Assembly: GCA_013398615.1 (NCBI GenBank)
Contig: VZSR01003806.1
Coordinates: 561,813 to 625,812 of the forward strand
Origin: Brachypodius melanocephalos
Lineage: Eukaryota > Chordata > Aves > Passeriformes > Pycnonotidae
Direction: 5' to 3'
DNA length: 64,000 nt
Shown here: piece after piece, positions 51,456-63,680 of the stretch
How positions within the stretch are numbered: position 1 is the stretch's first letter
Layout: each line of letters opens with the position of its first letter
Notes under the pieces: model-generated
What the model was told of the DNA's origin: nothing
Databases searched by the model: none
Seen by the model: only the letters and a program-made list of their open reading frames with translations
Program-made: the position numbers and the translations under genes

Positions 51456-52979
51456 TATGTTCTCAGAAACTAGGGAAATCCTGCAAAGTTAGTGCAAGCA
51501 TTACCAGCATTAAGAACTAATTTTAAAAAAGCGTCCTAAAGAGCCATGTCTCCATGAACCAACTGCCATTTTGTTGGTGTTCTGAAAACACTGGTCTGCA
51601 CCCTTTATATTATAGATTGCTCAAACATTAATTATTTAAAAATCTCTCCTGATATAAATCAGAAACCAATTGTACCTACATATCTCTCATTCATGTAATA
51701 GAGGTAAGGCACAAAGGACTCCTTTATCTTTTATTTTTAGTTAGAGATGGAAGGTAATCTGCTGTAACTATCTTACCTATTGTTTTTCTGTATCATTTGA
51801 TGTCTTTGATAATTTTGCATTCATTTCCTTAATTTGGTTTGCCTATTCTGATCAGTTTGGGAAAAGTAACATTTTTCCCCTTTTCTGGAAAGGAGAAAAT
51901 GTTCTTCTTTCATTTACTGAAAATGTGTTTCATGCACCACTAACATAACTAGAAATATAACTTGAATTGTAAAACACAATGCTTAGAAGCATAACAGATG
52001 TTCTCAAATATGTGGGAAACTCCCAAAGTGCACAGACATCATCAGCAGTCAAACAAACCCAATATTTTAACAATCTAGAGAGGCAAGATATCCTTTTAAA
52101 ATATTTTTCTATTTCCTGGTTTCTTTTGATTACTCTTTTTTCTCCATATGTATTGCACTTGCTCAGAAAATCTGGCTCTATTTTGTGGCAGTCAGTCTGT
52201 GATTATAACTAAAGCTGAAATACTACTACCTGTCTCAACCAAATAGTTTTCTCTTTAAATCTTGACTTTGATTGCAAATAATGCAGAGTAAATTCAGAGA
52301 CTGGAACTGTGTGATGGATGGAAAATACGTGACTTCTGTGCACGAAAAAGGGTTCCTGTCTCATTCCTTCCATGCAGTGCTTCACTTATGGGAGGAGCAC
52401 TTTAAAACTTGAAAAGCCATCAAACTCACAACAGCACTCCCTGCAAAATGGTAAGTACCTGTCTATCATATGAGAGGAACTGGAAGGGAAAGGATCTTTT
52501 TTTTCCCTTTTCATTTTACTTTTTAAGCCATGCAGGTGCTCTTTGCCTTATCTTTGATTCTTTAAAAGAAAGCATGTGTTTGATTAACCTGTATCCAAAC
52601 AACTATAATTTGCATATTCTTTCTTATTTTAGTATATTGTGGGTGGAATCAAAGTGGGAAAAGAGATGTTTATCCTGTTATGACACTGATAAGGAAATAT
52701 CCTTTCAGTTTGATGAGTAGGGTTGCAAAAGATGTCAAGCCTTACTGAGTGTAGTGTGGAAGCAATGCTTTGCTATTGTCCCATGGTAGTTTATGAATGG
52801 ACTGTGCACATAAACCACATCCTTCCTATTCTATTTTTCTGCTCCTAGCTCTTAGTTAGTGAAAAATAGCAGAGTTGACTCCCTTTCCTTTTGATAAACA
52901 ACTTTTTAAAACAGACGTGCAAGGTCACAAATCACTAAGATGCATTTTAGTGTACTATGGGTACAGGACTGAGAAAAAG

Positions 52980-53048
52980 AGACGTCATCTTTTAAGACGT
53001 CATCTTTTTAAGAGAGCATTAAATTAAATATCTCTGAGAGCATTAAAT
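52980..53048. repeat. Two small nested duplications
   Basis: AGACGTCATCTTTT occurs at 52,980 and 52,995 (15-bp offset), and GAGAGCATTAAAT at 53,012 and 53,036 (24-bp offset). Each ACGTCAT block read on the other strand contains TGACGTC, a 7-of-8 match to the cAMP-response element TGACGTCA. Confidence 0.9.
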
Positions 53049-54589
53049 CACTGGATTTTCCTCCATGCCTATGTGCTTCTCCTGCTTTCTACAAATTCTG
53101 CTTAATGAACAATGTAGTACCACTGAATTTATCAGAGTATATTTTGCAGCAGAATCCAATCAACGTGAGTTGTCTTGCTAGCTTAAGCTAATCAGATGCT
53201 CAGAAGGAACACACTCATATTCACATGAGTAGGCAAACATCTACCAGCTCAGGTAAGAGGGGACAAATTTGTGATGACAGTTTGATAAAATGCTGGCAGT
53301 ATGCTGTTGCAGTTAGCTCTTCCTTTTTTCGTGTGTTATTTAACAGTGTTTGCCAAGAGTAAATATCAACTGGCTGGAAACTCAGTTATCTGAGAAGCGG
53401 TTCATCCAGAACACAGCTAAGATGTATTGTTGGGCTGTCTGAGGAAATTATCATTAGCTGCTTTATCGACTAAATACAAACTCATAACACCCAGCCAAGA
53501 CTTCAGTCCTGTTCCTTAGAGATCAGCAGTTGCTGCTACATAACCCAAGGTTTCTTGGGACATTTGCAGGGTACATCAGAAGGCTGGGACCTTTAATCCT
53601 TCCTCTGAGCTTGGCTCTTGCTATCAGATCAATTCCCCTGACAAGAGACAACAGATACTACCAAGTAGCAGGATCTCTACTGAAGCTGAAATTGCCTAGC
53701 GTGTCTCTGAAATATCCATCATTCTAAGTGATGCATTTATCTTCACACTAAAGTAGCATTTTTCATTTGGACTGGGTAAGCTCTCTATTACTGGAAATTA
53801 TTTGCATTAGAAATAGCAACATGGGGCAGCAGTTGAAGAAAGATCTAGACATTACAGAGTGAATCCTGAATCTTTTGCCACAGCAAATATTTTAGGACTT
53901 TGTTACAAAACTGTGCTTATCAATTAGCTTATGTCTCTGATGCTAATTACTCAGTGAGGGAATACCTCACAACTGAAGTCACTTCAGCATGGCAGCATTG
54001 TCTTGTTTTCTACCCTTCTCAATCCTCCAAGCTGAAACTTGGGACAACTACCAGCTGAAAAACTTCTACCTCACCTTACCCCTGTTGATTCCCACTGCCC
54101 CATCAGGCTGGCCTGAACAGCTGTGAGAAAAAGCATTCAAAGGATTCCTTGAAGAAACTACTGCTGGCTTTGTATCATCTTCACATGCTGTCTTTCAGAA
54201 CATAAGAGAATTGTTGAAGGAAGGAAGACAGGACAGAGAACTGTCTCATTCTTGCCAACACGACTGAGAGTGAAAGAGAGAGAAGGACGTTAAAGCCCTC
54301 CCAGACAGTAGAGGAGGAGAATAGCAAAGTAATTGTCACTGTGTGTGTGGTGAGTGAGGGAGAAAAAGACAGCAAAAATTGAGAAAATCCCACCTCCCAG
54401 AGGAGAGGGACCACAGTGACAAACAGCTCATCTACATCCAGCTCAGGTCCAGTGCTAAGGAAGGGGGAGCAATGGAAATGGACAACAAACACAGAAGGAT
54501 ACGTCAACAACGTATCTGAAACCAGAAAGGATGGATTCCAGTAGTGGGAAGGAACCAGAATTGCAGAAAAATCACGGAGATCGTATCGT

Positions 54590-54593
<4 letters not shown>

Positions 54594-54643
<50 letters not shown>
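54594..54643. repeat. Uninterrupted A50 homopolymer
   Basis: Fifty A in a row follow a purine-rich stretch. No AATAAA lies just upstream and no target duplication is visible on the two sides, so a retrocopy tail is not supported. Confidence 0.95.
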
Positions 54644-54648
<5 letters not shown>

Positions 54649-57600
54649 CATGTGTAATGGACCACAGCAGTGGCTCTATCAGGCCCAAATGTGTGAGGTG
54701 AAACAAGTCAAGTACTTCATTTCAAAGAGCTGGTAGACATAATAATATTTCAGGGAAAGCAAGTAAGTAGACGGAAGAGAATCAAAAAGATCATGAAAGA
54801 TTACAAAATAAGTGGAAAAGAAATTCTGATATTATGGGAAAGAAATGGAGGCGAGATTTGTATGTGAAGGTAGACTCTGTGGGTGTTGCACCTGAGAGTA
54901 AGAGATTATTGGGGTATTATCACTGAAATGGAGCATAAGTAGTCATAAGAAAATTTTAGGATGCATTATTTCCTGACAGGAAGAAAATCCAGAGTGACTG
55001 CACAGAGACGAAAACCAAAATAAGCTGAGAGAAGAAAAATAATTATAAAAGCCTAATGGATTGTGGGAAAAGTAAAACGTGTACAGCAATTAGAGAATAG
55101 AGGAAAATGTTAAGAATGGGTAGACACACTAGGATGTAACTTTAATTACATAGTTAAATTAACTGTAAAGCTCCATCAGAGTAAATGGTTGAAACTTTGA
55201 AGCATTAAAAGTGAGATGCAATGCCCAATTTATCTGAGATCGCTCTGGTCTGGTGTCTATCTCTTCTCATGCTATCTGTAAAAAAGATGTAGTGATAGGA
55301 GTCTAGAGCTAACAAGGTCTCATAATTTTTGAGTTTTAATATATTTGTCATTTAAGATCTCTCCTGTATTGATAAATCCCCATGGATTTAGCTGGCCTGG
55401 AAGATAGAGCCAACAGTGGTCAGCCAACACCAGAAATCTCATCATTGCTAGAAGTGTCAAAATTGCATCAAGAGGAGAAATAATTGGGATTTTTAGTGAA
55501 AAGACCTGTAGAGAAACTTCCCCAGTGTGCATTCACAACTTAGAATTAATCACTAGCTTCAAAAAATCTTGGCTGAGTGTTAAAGTAGAGAAGAGTACTA
55601 AAGATTTTTCTGGAAATCTCCAAACTTCAAATGTTAAATTAGCTATTTAATTTAGTTGGATCTGAAAAATGATAAAAGCCTTATACCTACACTATAGATA
55701 GAAGCTAAACAGTGTAAATAGTTTTCTTTCAAATAACTACAGAACAAGCAAAGATAATATTTTCAAATGAGTAGGAAATTGCTAAATTAGCTCTAAAGTT
55801 GATAGAGCAGCCCAGAGGTAAAATTTTATTTAAAAATTACTTAAAAAATTATTTGCTTTCTGTGCATTGCTAACACTTTACATCAATGGTACATGAGGTA
55901 GGTGGAAAATAGAGACTTAGTGTTGTATTTGATAGAAAATAGGTGTCTTTTTATTATTGCTGTATTAGTCATAAAAATAGATACAAATTATTTCAATCTT
56001 TATAAGAAGAAAATGGTTCAATAATTTTCAGTCAAGATTTTTTGTGATATAGTTTCTCTTAAAATACCTCCATTTGTTGAATCAGCATCTTCTGAGGAGG
56101 AATTTCAAGAGCTTGTTTCTGACAATCTTCATATTTCTCCTATACAGATATGAGGAGCTTTCTTGGAAAATACTCCTCACTGATGCCAGATGGATGTGAA
56201 CCAGTGGGATATTACAAAGAGGTGTGCATTACAAATGTCTGGTGCTCTTTCAATATAAATGAAAATCTTCTTTGAAAATCTTCAACTAAAGGTCTTAACT
56301 CTTGAGGATAGCTATTTCAAATCCCTGCCAGTAGGTCCTTGCCAAAACCTTCGTCTCTACATTGATTGCACAGGAAAAGTAGGTCTCTAATTTGGCTTCT
56401 CTCACAGACCCTGCTAAAGCCAGACAGTTACAGTTTTTTTAGGTGTTGAGTGGAAAAGGTCACTGACCTTCAAACTTTATTTAAAAATTCACATTCTTCC
56501 TTACATCTTTTCTGGAGTTACTCCATATTTAAAAAAAAAAAATCTTTTGGGATACCTGTCTTATGCCTCTTCTAGAATTACACTTGAAGAACTTTCAGTT
56601 TTCTCAGTAATTGTCAATACTGAATATTAAACACAAAGTAAAAGATAATTCTTGTTTTGTGGCAAAAACAGTATTCAGTAATATCTCCCAAACTTTGTAC
56701 AAAGAGTTTTTATGCAAACCATCACATTGGCTACTTCAAAATGCCCTTTTAAATCACTATTTTAGTAAAATTCTTTGAAATTAAAAGATTCTCTGAACTT
56801 GCATTCTAGTAAACTAGAATTCTCTTTTAAAACCAACCCACAAGGAACATAAACACGTCAGAAATTAATTTAAAACGGGAACCATTTCTTACAGAAATTT
56901 CTCAGAAATATTTACTCAATGATAATTTTTACATTTATTTCCTTGCAACTGTGCCTTAAGGTCAGATTTAATTATGAATAAACTTTAAACAGAACAGAGA
57001 ATCAGGCATAATTTTGCATTTTCTTTAAACATAACCAAGACACAAGTTCTTTAAGCTCTTGTTTCTGCTTCCAGCCTTTTGAGAGTTCCTCTAATGAAAT
57101 GCAGAAAGGAAGGGATGCTATTCCCTTAGTGTTGTTCATTAATACTAGAAACTAAGTTGGCATTGGGGACTAACATGCTTCTCTGTTTTCCATGGAGCTC
57201 TTTCACTGTTCAGCTCTGCAGAGATATTAACCATAACAGGAAAGGTACTTTTAGAAAGTGCTGATAGAGTATCCTCTGGTGAGGTTGCACATCAGACACA
57301 ATATGCAGTCACACACCTGTCTGATGAGGGCCTCTGGATCCTATTAAAACTATTTTAAACCCTCCCACGTTGTTATGAATATTTGTTCAATCATTATGAA
57401 ACAAAAAGGTAGGTTGGAAAGAGCCGGGGAATTCTAGAGGAACATTCCTACGTTGTTTTGAATTACACACTGCAGTTTCAAATAATTGTCCAGTATATTT
57501 TGCTGATACCATTGACAGTACAGTACAAAACTGCCATAAGAAATCTTGAGCAATTACATCACTGCATTGCATCACTTCTGGGATTTTTTTTTCTCATAGA

Positions 57601-58403
57601 ATTTTTCTGTGCCTTCATATATGACTATGAGCAGCTCATTGCTCAACTTTTTCTTTTGCTGTTTCTCTAAGTATGAATTGGAAGACATATCCAAAAGTCT
57701 GAAATTGTTCTATCTTCATTCAGGTTTATGATACATTTATACCAGAGGGAGAGTGTAACTCTTATATGTAGGTGCCTGCAGGGAGTCGGACATTTACCTA
57801 GGTCTTATTTCTCAAACCTCCTTGAATGGCATTTCAGATGCAAGGAATAATATAATATGCATTACTTATCATATTGGTGACCATCAGATGAAGTTATTTG
57901 AAATCCTAGAACTGATAATAGAAGTTGTCAATCACATCTAGCATTCAGCTTTAGTTTTAATGAAAATTGACATCTAAAATTGCCTTTTATTGGGGCTATT
58001 CCTGCTGACATTTATTGTTACTCATAATTTTGCCGTGGTTTTTATACTTCCTTGCATCATTTGGTATTCTCTGTCTATAAGTCTAGCTGAAAATCTTGTG
58101 AAGAAAAAATTATTGATGTTTAATTACAGTGTTATTGCATATTTGCATAATTCAGCCTCAAAATAAAGTTGCAAGACTTGTAGAAGCATAAATTATTTAT
58201 GAATATAAACAGTGGAATTTACCAAATCTTTGCTGAAATCAGTTTCATCAGACACCTGTTTCTGCAATGACAGGATCCATTACTTTTGTAATTTTTACCA
58301 CATTCTTTACTGAAGTAAACAAAATAGAGATGTTCAAGTTCAAGCTAAAATTTATATATTGCCTAGATTTTTTCTAAATTAAACTTAATGAGTATGGAAT
58401 GCT

Positions 58404-58432
58404 TAATGGTGTAGGAGGCACCTACACCATTA
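58404..58432. repeat. 12-bp perfect hairpin, 5-nt loop
   Basis: TAATGGTGTAGG and CCTACACCATTA are exact complements around the loop AGGCA. The arms do not extend further, so the stem is too short for a microRNA precursor. Confidence 0.92.
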
Positions 58433-58570
58433 GATCAGGCATAAAATACAAGGCTGGTAAGTTTTGAAAATAGTTGATGTTTATATTTTCCGTAGTGAGT
58501 GACTTCTGCTTTCCACACCTTTTGTTGTGCAGAGATGTATTTTCATGAGCAGTTTGCGTGAAATGTCAAG

Positions 58571-58600
58571 TCTTTGTCAAATCTTTGTCAAATCTTTGAC
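58571..58600. repeat. 11-bp tandem repeat, about 3 units
   Basis: TCTTTGTCAAA starts at 58,571 and 58,582, with a partial TCTTTGAC at 58,593. The last units form the inverted repeat GTCAAA-TC-TTTGAC. Confidence 0.9.
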
Positions 58601-58865
58601 ATCTAAATTTTCTCTCACACCAGCACTTTGCACTTCAAGACAAAAAACCCATCTCCAAACAGATTTGTTGAAATATTTTTAGGTCTACTTATATCAGATT
58701 TGTCTCCAAAGCTGAGAAGAAATGATTCATCTTTACTATATTATGTTTCTTAAATAACATTGCCTTTACAGATACCTCAGCATCAGAAAAACAGTCATTT
58801 TCATCCATATTTCTACCTACTTTGCTCAAGATGTTCTCTTTGCAGGTCAGGGGAATTGCTTCAAC

Positions 58866-58883
58866 TTTTTTTTTTTTTTTTTT
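58866..58883. repeat. T18 homopolymer
   Basis: Eighteen uninterrupted T. No associated element recognised. Confidence 0.95.
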
Positions 58884-59274
58884 CCTGAATAATACACTTC
58901 TTTTTCCCAGAGCTGAAAGTACAAAACAAGGTGTTGCATTGATTTCCCTTTGATTTTTCCATCTTTGGGCTGATGTTGAGGTTTCCTCATGCTTCAGACG
59001 TGTCATTTGAATCTTCTGAAGCAAGGGAATTGGCAGTGTTTTCCAGTCATTGTGCATGTGTCATGCTGACACAAGCCAGCATGAAAACTACTAGTGTCTG
59101 AATTTGTCATAGGGGAATATGCAAATATTTTTCAGCAACTCCATTCTCTGCATGTAACACTCGAATAGAGGCTTCCCTTCTTTTTTCATTAGATTTGAAC
59201 ATATAGGAGTAATAAACAAAAGATTGTTTGAGAATATAATAAAAAAAAATAATTTCAGTTAGAAAACACCTAGA

Positions 59275-59802
59275 AAATCATAGAAGCCAATGCTTGACTG
59301 AACACCAACTTGTCAACTAAACTACAGCACTAAGAGCCACGTCCTGTCACTTCTTGAACATTTCCAGTGATGGTGTTCCCACCAGCTCTGCCGGGCAGCC
59401 TGTTCCCATGCCTGACTGCCCCTTTGAGCAAAGAAATTTCATCCTGATGTCCAGCCTGAGCTTCCCTTGGCATGGCTTGAGCCCATTTCCTCTCATCCTC
59501 GCACTGGTTGCTTAGGAGAAGAGGCTGATCCCTGGCTACAACCTCCTTTCAGGCAATTCTAGGGAGTGATAAGGTCTGATAAGGTCCCTCCTGAGCCTTG
59601 TTTCCTCCAGGCTAAGCATCCCCAGCTCCCTCACCTGTTCCTCACAGGATTTGTGCTCCAGACCCTTCCCCAGCTCTGCTGCCCTTCCCTGGACTCACTC
59701 CAGCCCCTCAATGTCTTTCTCACAGTGAGGGGCCCAGAACCAGACACAGGATTTGAGTTGCAGCTTCCCCAGTGCCAATCACGGCCCTGGTCCTGCTGAT
59801 CA
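59275..59802 (-). mobile_element. CR1 LINE 3' end, minus strand, about 530 bp
   Basis: Reverse complement of an avian CR1. From its 3' end at the left it shows AAATCATAGAAGCCAATGC, CACTTCTTGAACATTTCCAG, GATGGTGTTCCCACCAGCTC, GGGCAGCCTGTTCCCATGCC, ATCCTGATGTCCAGCCTGAG, TTTCCTCTCATCCTCGCACT, GAGAAGAGGCTGATCCCTGG, CTCCTGAGCCTTGTTTCCTC, CAGGCTAAGCATCCCCAGCT, TTCCCTGGACTCACTCCAGC and AGGGGCCCAGAACCAGACAC. This is a well-preserved 3' untranslated region cut before the ORF end near 59,802. There is a local duplication GATAAGGTC(T/C) around 59,567-59,587. It is dead by 5' truncation. Confidence 0.95.
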
Positions 59803-61282
59803 TGTTATTTTTGATACAGGAAATCAATAAATATATTCTCCAATCCTTAGTGTGAAATCAGTGTATAATGAGAAATTGAGGGATACAGTGGTGAGTGCGT
59901 TTGCTCTTGAATTGGAACAGCAGCAGCTGTCCACAAAGGGACTGTTGAATCAGTGGGGACTAGCACATGGTTTCCCACAAAAAATTGCTTCTTTTGAAGA
60001 GAACTGCTTAGTAGAAAGGGCCCCAAGATGACAACCTTCTTTTAAAATGATTGAAAAGTGGACAGTTTTAGTTGTACATATTAATAGACAAATTCCCTTT
60101 GTAACAGGAGTCATGCTCCTAAACTTTGCAGATTTCTTAATGAGATTTGCTTTTTCCTACTCATAGCTTGAAGTATTTTTCTTGATTTGCAGGAGGAGGG
60201 GCACTTGTCCCAATGTTTTTTATGAAATTGTAGCCATTATGAAATTCTGCTTTGCCAGTATTTGCAAATCCAGATGACAAATTCACCCCCATTAGCACTG
60301 TTCTCATATTTTTTACTCCAGATTCATTTAGCTTTCCATGACACTCCTCCACCAACCTCTTCCATGGCCATTATGAACTTCCAGCTAGTCAAGTGTGTTC
60401 CAGTCAGCCTGGGAATTACGTCATTCGCTGTTGACCCACTTAGAAGTGGATTGTTGCAACTCAGTCCTGCATTCTTATGACAAGAAATATTCAAGAGCAT
60501 GAATATTGTCTAACTACAAAACCCTTAAATTTACCATTTTCAACATAGCTATCAGATTTTCATCAAGTCATTCATTTCGAACCAGTACTGGCTGGTTATT
60601 ATAAATGAAAATAGATAAATATATAAAACTAGAAAGTCTGATTGCATCTCACACAGAGAAGAAAAGCCTTCCCAGAATACAGAAAACATAGAATGCTCAC
60701 ACGGCTCCTTTGAGTCTTTAGACAAATTCAGACCAATTAGTCTTCAGAATGCTGCCTTTCAAGTTATTGTATTCCCCCCCCTCTCCTGCTTTAATATTCC
60801 TCTAAGCTAATTTGCAAACTTTTGGGGTTTTTTGCTTTTCAACCATCAGTAGAATTACAGCTGTTTGAGCTTATGGACTCCTCCATAGTGTTAGTGCTGT
60901 GTTTGTTAAAAATATCCCGAAATACAGAACAAAGTCATTATTGCTTGTTTAGGTTTCCTCTCTGAAAAAGACAATCAAAAAATAAAATGATTAAAGTAAA
61001 AAACAGAGATCTTGGACAAATACACATAGCAAAATCCCCTTGTTACAAAGACGGTAGAATAGCTACAAGAAATACAACACAGACTGTAGTCAAAACAGTT
61101 TATTTGCATCATCTAAACTATTTGTTTCTGATTTACTTTATGACTTTAAAGGATTTGCTTGAGTTTGCTAGGGTTTCTTGTATAATAGGCTCAAGTTTCT
61201 CACTGTTTATGTTCTAAGGATGAGGCCAAAGTGGTAAAAAAAATGAAGAATTTCTTTTCAATCCAATCCAATTTTTCAACCT

Positions 61283-61308
61283 GTTAGCTAGTTAGTTAGT
61301 TAGCTAGT
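61283..61308. repeat. (TTAG)n / TAGC microsatellite
   Basis: GTTAGCTAGTTAGTTAGTTA continues into GCTAGT: a tetranucleotide repeat with two C interruptions. Confidence 0.88.
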
Positions 61309-61786
61309 GCTTTTCATGGTGCCTGAATCACAGTCATTTTTCACATCCCACTTTTCTGCTCATTCTGCCCTTTCCTTTTATCCATTAACTCAGCAAGTAC
61401 AGAAGCACTTTGTAGAGTTGATGCAGTTCATTGTTCTTGCCTTCAGTAATTAAGATTCCCAGGAGGCCATCCACCCATAGACTGGACAAAGCCAGACCTG
61501 CCTTCAAGCTCTTATAAGCCAAGTACACCTAACTAGGTGTATCAATAGGCTTCTGTATTAATCGTTTAAATATGTTGCTAAGTTTTTCATTTTCTTCATA
61601 GCATTTCTATCTCTACAAGAGTGGAAATGGAAAAGGAAAAAGCATTCTGATAATATTTATTGATAATTTTTATTCTTATCTCTTTTAGCTTAGCAGAATC
61701 TTTACTGCACATATTTAATTTTTCTACCGTTACCCAAAATGGATGAAATTGGTAGCTTAAAATAAATCAAAATATCTTACATCAGT

Positions 61787-61790
<4 letters not shown>

Positions 61791-61834
<44 letters not shown>
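61791..61834. repeat. Uninterrupted T44 homopolymer
   Basis: Forty-four T in a row. If it were the tail of a minus-strand retrocopy, its body would lie to the right (from 61,835), but nothing there is recognisable. Confidence 0.95.
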
Positions 61835-61837
<3 letters not shown>

Positions 61838-63624
61838 CTCGCAACTAATCCCACACAATTTACATTGTAAGTATTTGGAGGACACCATATTGTTATCAAG
61901 TAATTAATCAGCCCAATAATTGTAGCAGTTTATTTCAGATATGAGCAAAATATCCACAGATGAAATAATGAATTGACTTTGGTTTCTGTATTTTATTTTT
62001 CTCATTAGACATTACAATAATTCCTTCACATTTTGATAATGAATTTCAAGTCAGAGTGCTACAGCAAATATATTTTTCTGTGTGAACAGATTTGGAGGGT
62101 GATTTTCATAAGTACAATTTTTTTTTAAGCTCTCAGTTTTCATTTGAAGTCCTCATGCTTTGACTCTCTCCTCCTCAGTATATAATGCCATCTGAACTGT
62201 TGTTGATGTCAGTTTATGTTACATAACAAAAAAGCATACACTGATTTATCCCTAAAAATATTTTTATTTGAGAGTCCATGTGGAAAAACAGAGTAAGACC
62301 ATGAAGACACCGTGTAAAAAAAAAAGAAACCCTGCCTGTATGATCCCTTCAGTTCTGGGAAAAAACATGCAAGCTGTTAATGCCAGCCATATGTAATCTT
62401 CAAACAGCAGAGAAAATATTTTCTGACCCATTGTGTCTTGGCTTTTTCTGAAACCTTAGATATCTCAAGTTGATTTCAGTGATTTATTTTAGAACTACTG
62501 ATTACTGGATTAATTTGATTTGAGGATTACAGTATAGCCAGCCAACAGAGCACCAGAAATTAAAAATAACCTTGAAATAGAGCAATTACTGTATCTGAGA
62601 CTCATTGATCTGGGAGGAAGACCAATCTACTTAAAGAAGACATGGAGACACCCTCCAATACAGAAAAAGGCAAAGCAGGAGAATAAAATGACAGGCTGTC
62701 AGCTAGTTCTACAGATGTCCAGAGTGATCCTTACTAGTAAGGGAAGTTCGTGAATCTGTTTGTAGTTGAAATTACCTCTACTTCCATTTTTTCCATGTAA
62801 AACCAACAATACCTCTGATACCATTTTATTTCTTTTTAATTGATTCTTCCCTGTTCTCCTCCAAGAAAAAGTTATATTATCGTTAACTTCTTGTAAACAT
62901 TTACTATTATGTTACAATTTTTAGGAAAACTGGTTTGTTTTTTAAATGTTCCATCCAAAGTCTTTTCTCACTACAGAGGAAGAAAAAAGTCCCACAAAAC
63001 CTGAACTATGAACCGCTTTAGGGAAAATTAATTTGGCATCACACTAGATTTAAGTTTGTTAATATGTTAATTCTTCTTAACAAGTTTGATATGGTAAAAC
63101 ACTGTGGTTTTCAGTTTATTTACCACTCAAATCCTGGAGAACACACTTTAGAACCTTCTCTTTTCTATACATGGTTACCATCAAAGAATATATTATTTGG
63201 AGTTTCCCACCTGAGAAAGCACTGAAGCAATGATTTGTAACTCCTCAGATAATCTATTCCTTTGTTATATCATACACAGTTATAAAGTGCTACATACAAA
63301 ATTAAGAGTAAAATGAAGACCTTAGGAAGAGATTCACACATTGTACAGAAATTCAGTAAAGCAAATATTTTTCAATGCACACGGCAGTCAGAAATTCCAG
63401 TGAAGGAAGACATAGTAGACAGTGTAACTAAACAACAGGCAAAAGCTGTATACAGTCCTTTATCATCAGGTAGGGAGATGTAAACAATGGAAGTGAGTCA
63501 CCAAAGGGACTATATTCAATGTAATGTTATGGAAGGATCCTTAATTCTTCAGTAGATTTCCATTCTGTCTTATTTTTTTTTCCTCAGTTTAATCTCATAA
63601 ATTCCATCAATAAATAAAATCAAT

Positions 63625-63680
63625 GGGAGTTGGACTCTGTGGTCCTTGTGGGTCCCTTCCAATTCAGGATATTCTATGAG
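63625..63680 (+). mobile_element. CR1 LINE 3' tail, about 55 bp
   Basis: GGGAGTTGGACTCTGTGGTC, CTTGTGGGTCCCTTCCAATT and CAGGATATTCTATGAG are the conserved avian CR1 terminus. Severely 5'-truncated. Confidence 0.9.

Larger units (their letters stand above)
51456..59274. other. Long AT-rich unique stretch, no gene seen
   Basis: 7.8 kb without recognised CR1 or LTR pieces. 54,180-54,590 is purine-rich and less AT-rich, ending in a long A-run listed separately. 57,900-58,260 has TAAT cores and an exact ATTTGCAT octamer at 58,141. Open stretches have chance length. Confidence 0.55.
59803..63624. other. AT-rich unique stretch, no gene seen
   Basis: 3.8 kb without a recognised gene or interspersed repeat apart from the simple repeats listed separately. 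Confidence 0.6.

Noticed and set aside
54594..54643. Poly(A) tail of a processed pseudogene
   Set aside because: No AATAAA close upstream, no target-site duplication, and the body matches no gene I recognise.
54181..54651. 156-codon ORF (-) starting with a run of Phe
   Set aside because: The N-terminal part is the translated T-run complementary to A50; the rest has no recognisable domain.
58404..58432. microRNA precursor
   Set aside because: The stem is only 12 bp and does not extend beyond the arms; a precursor needs roughly 25-30 paired bases.
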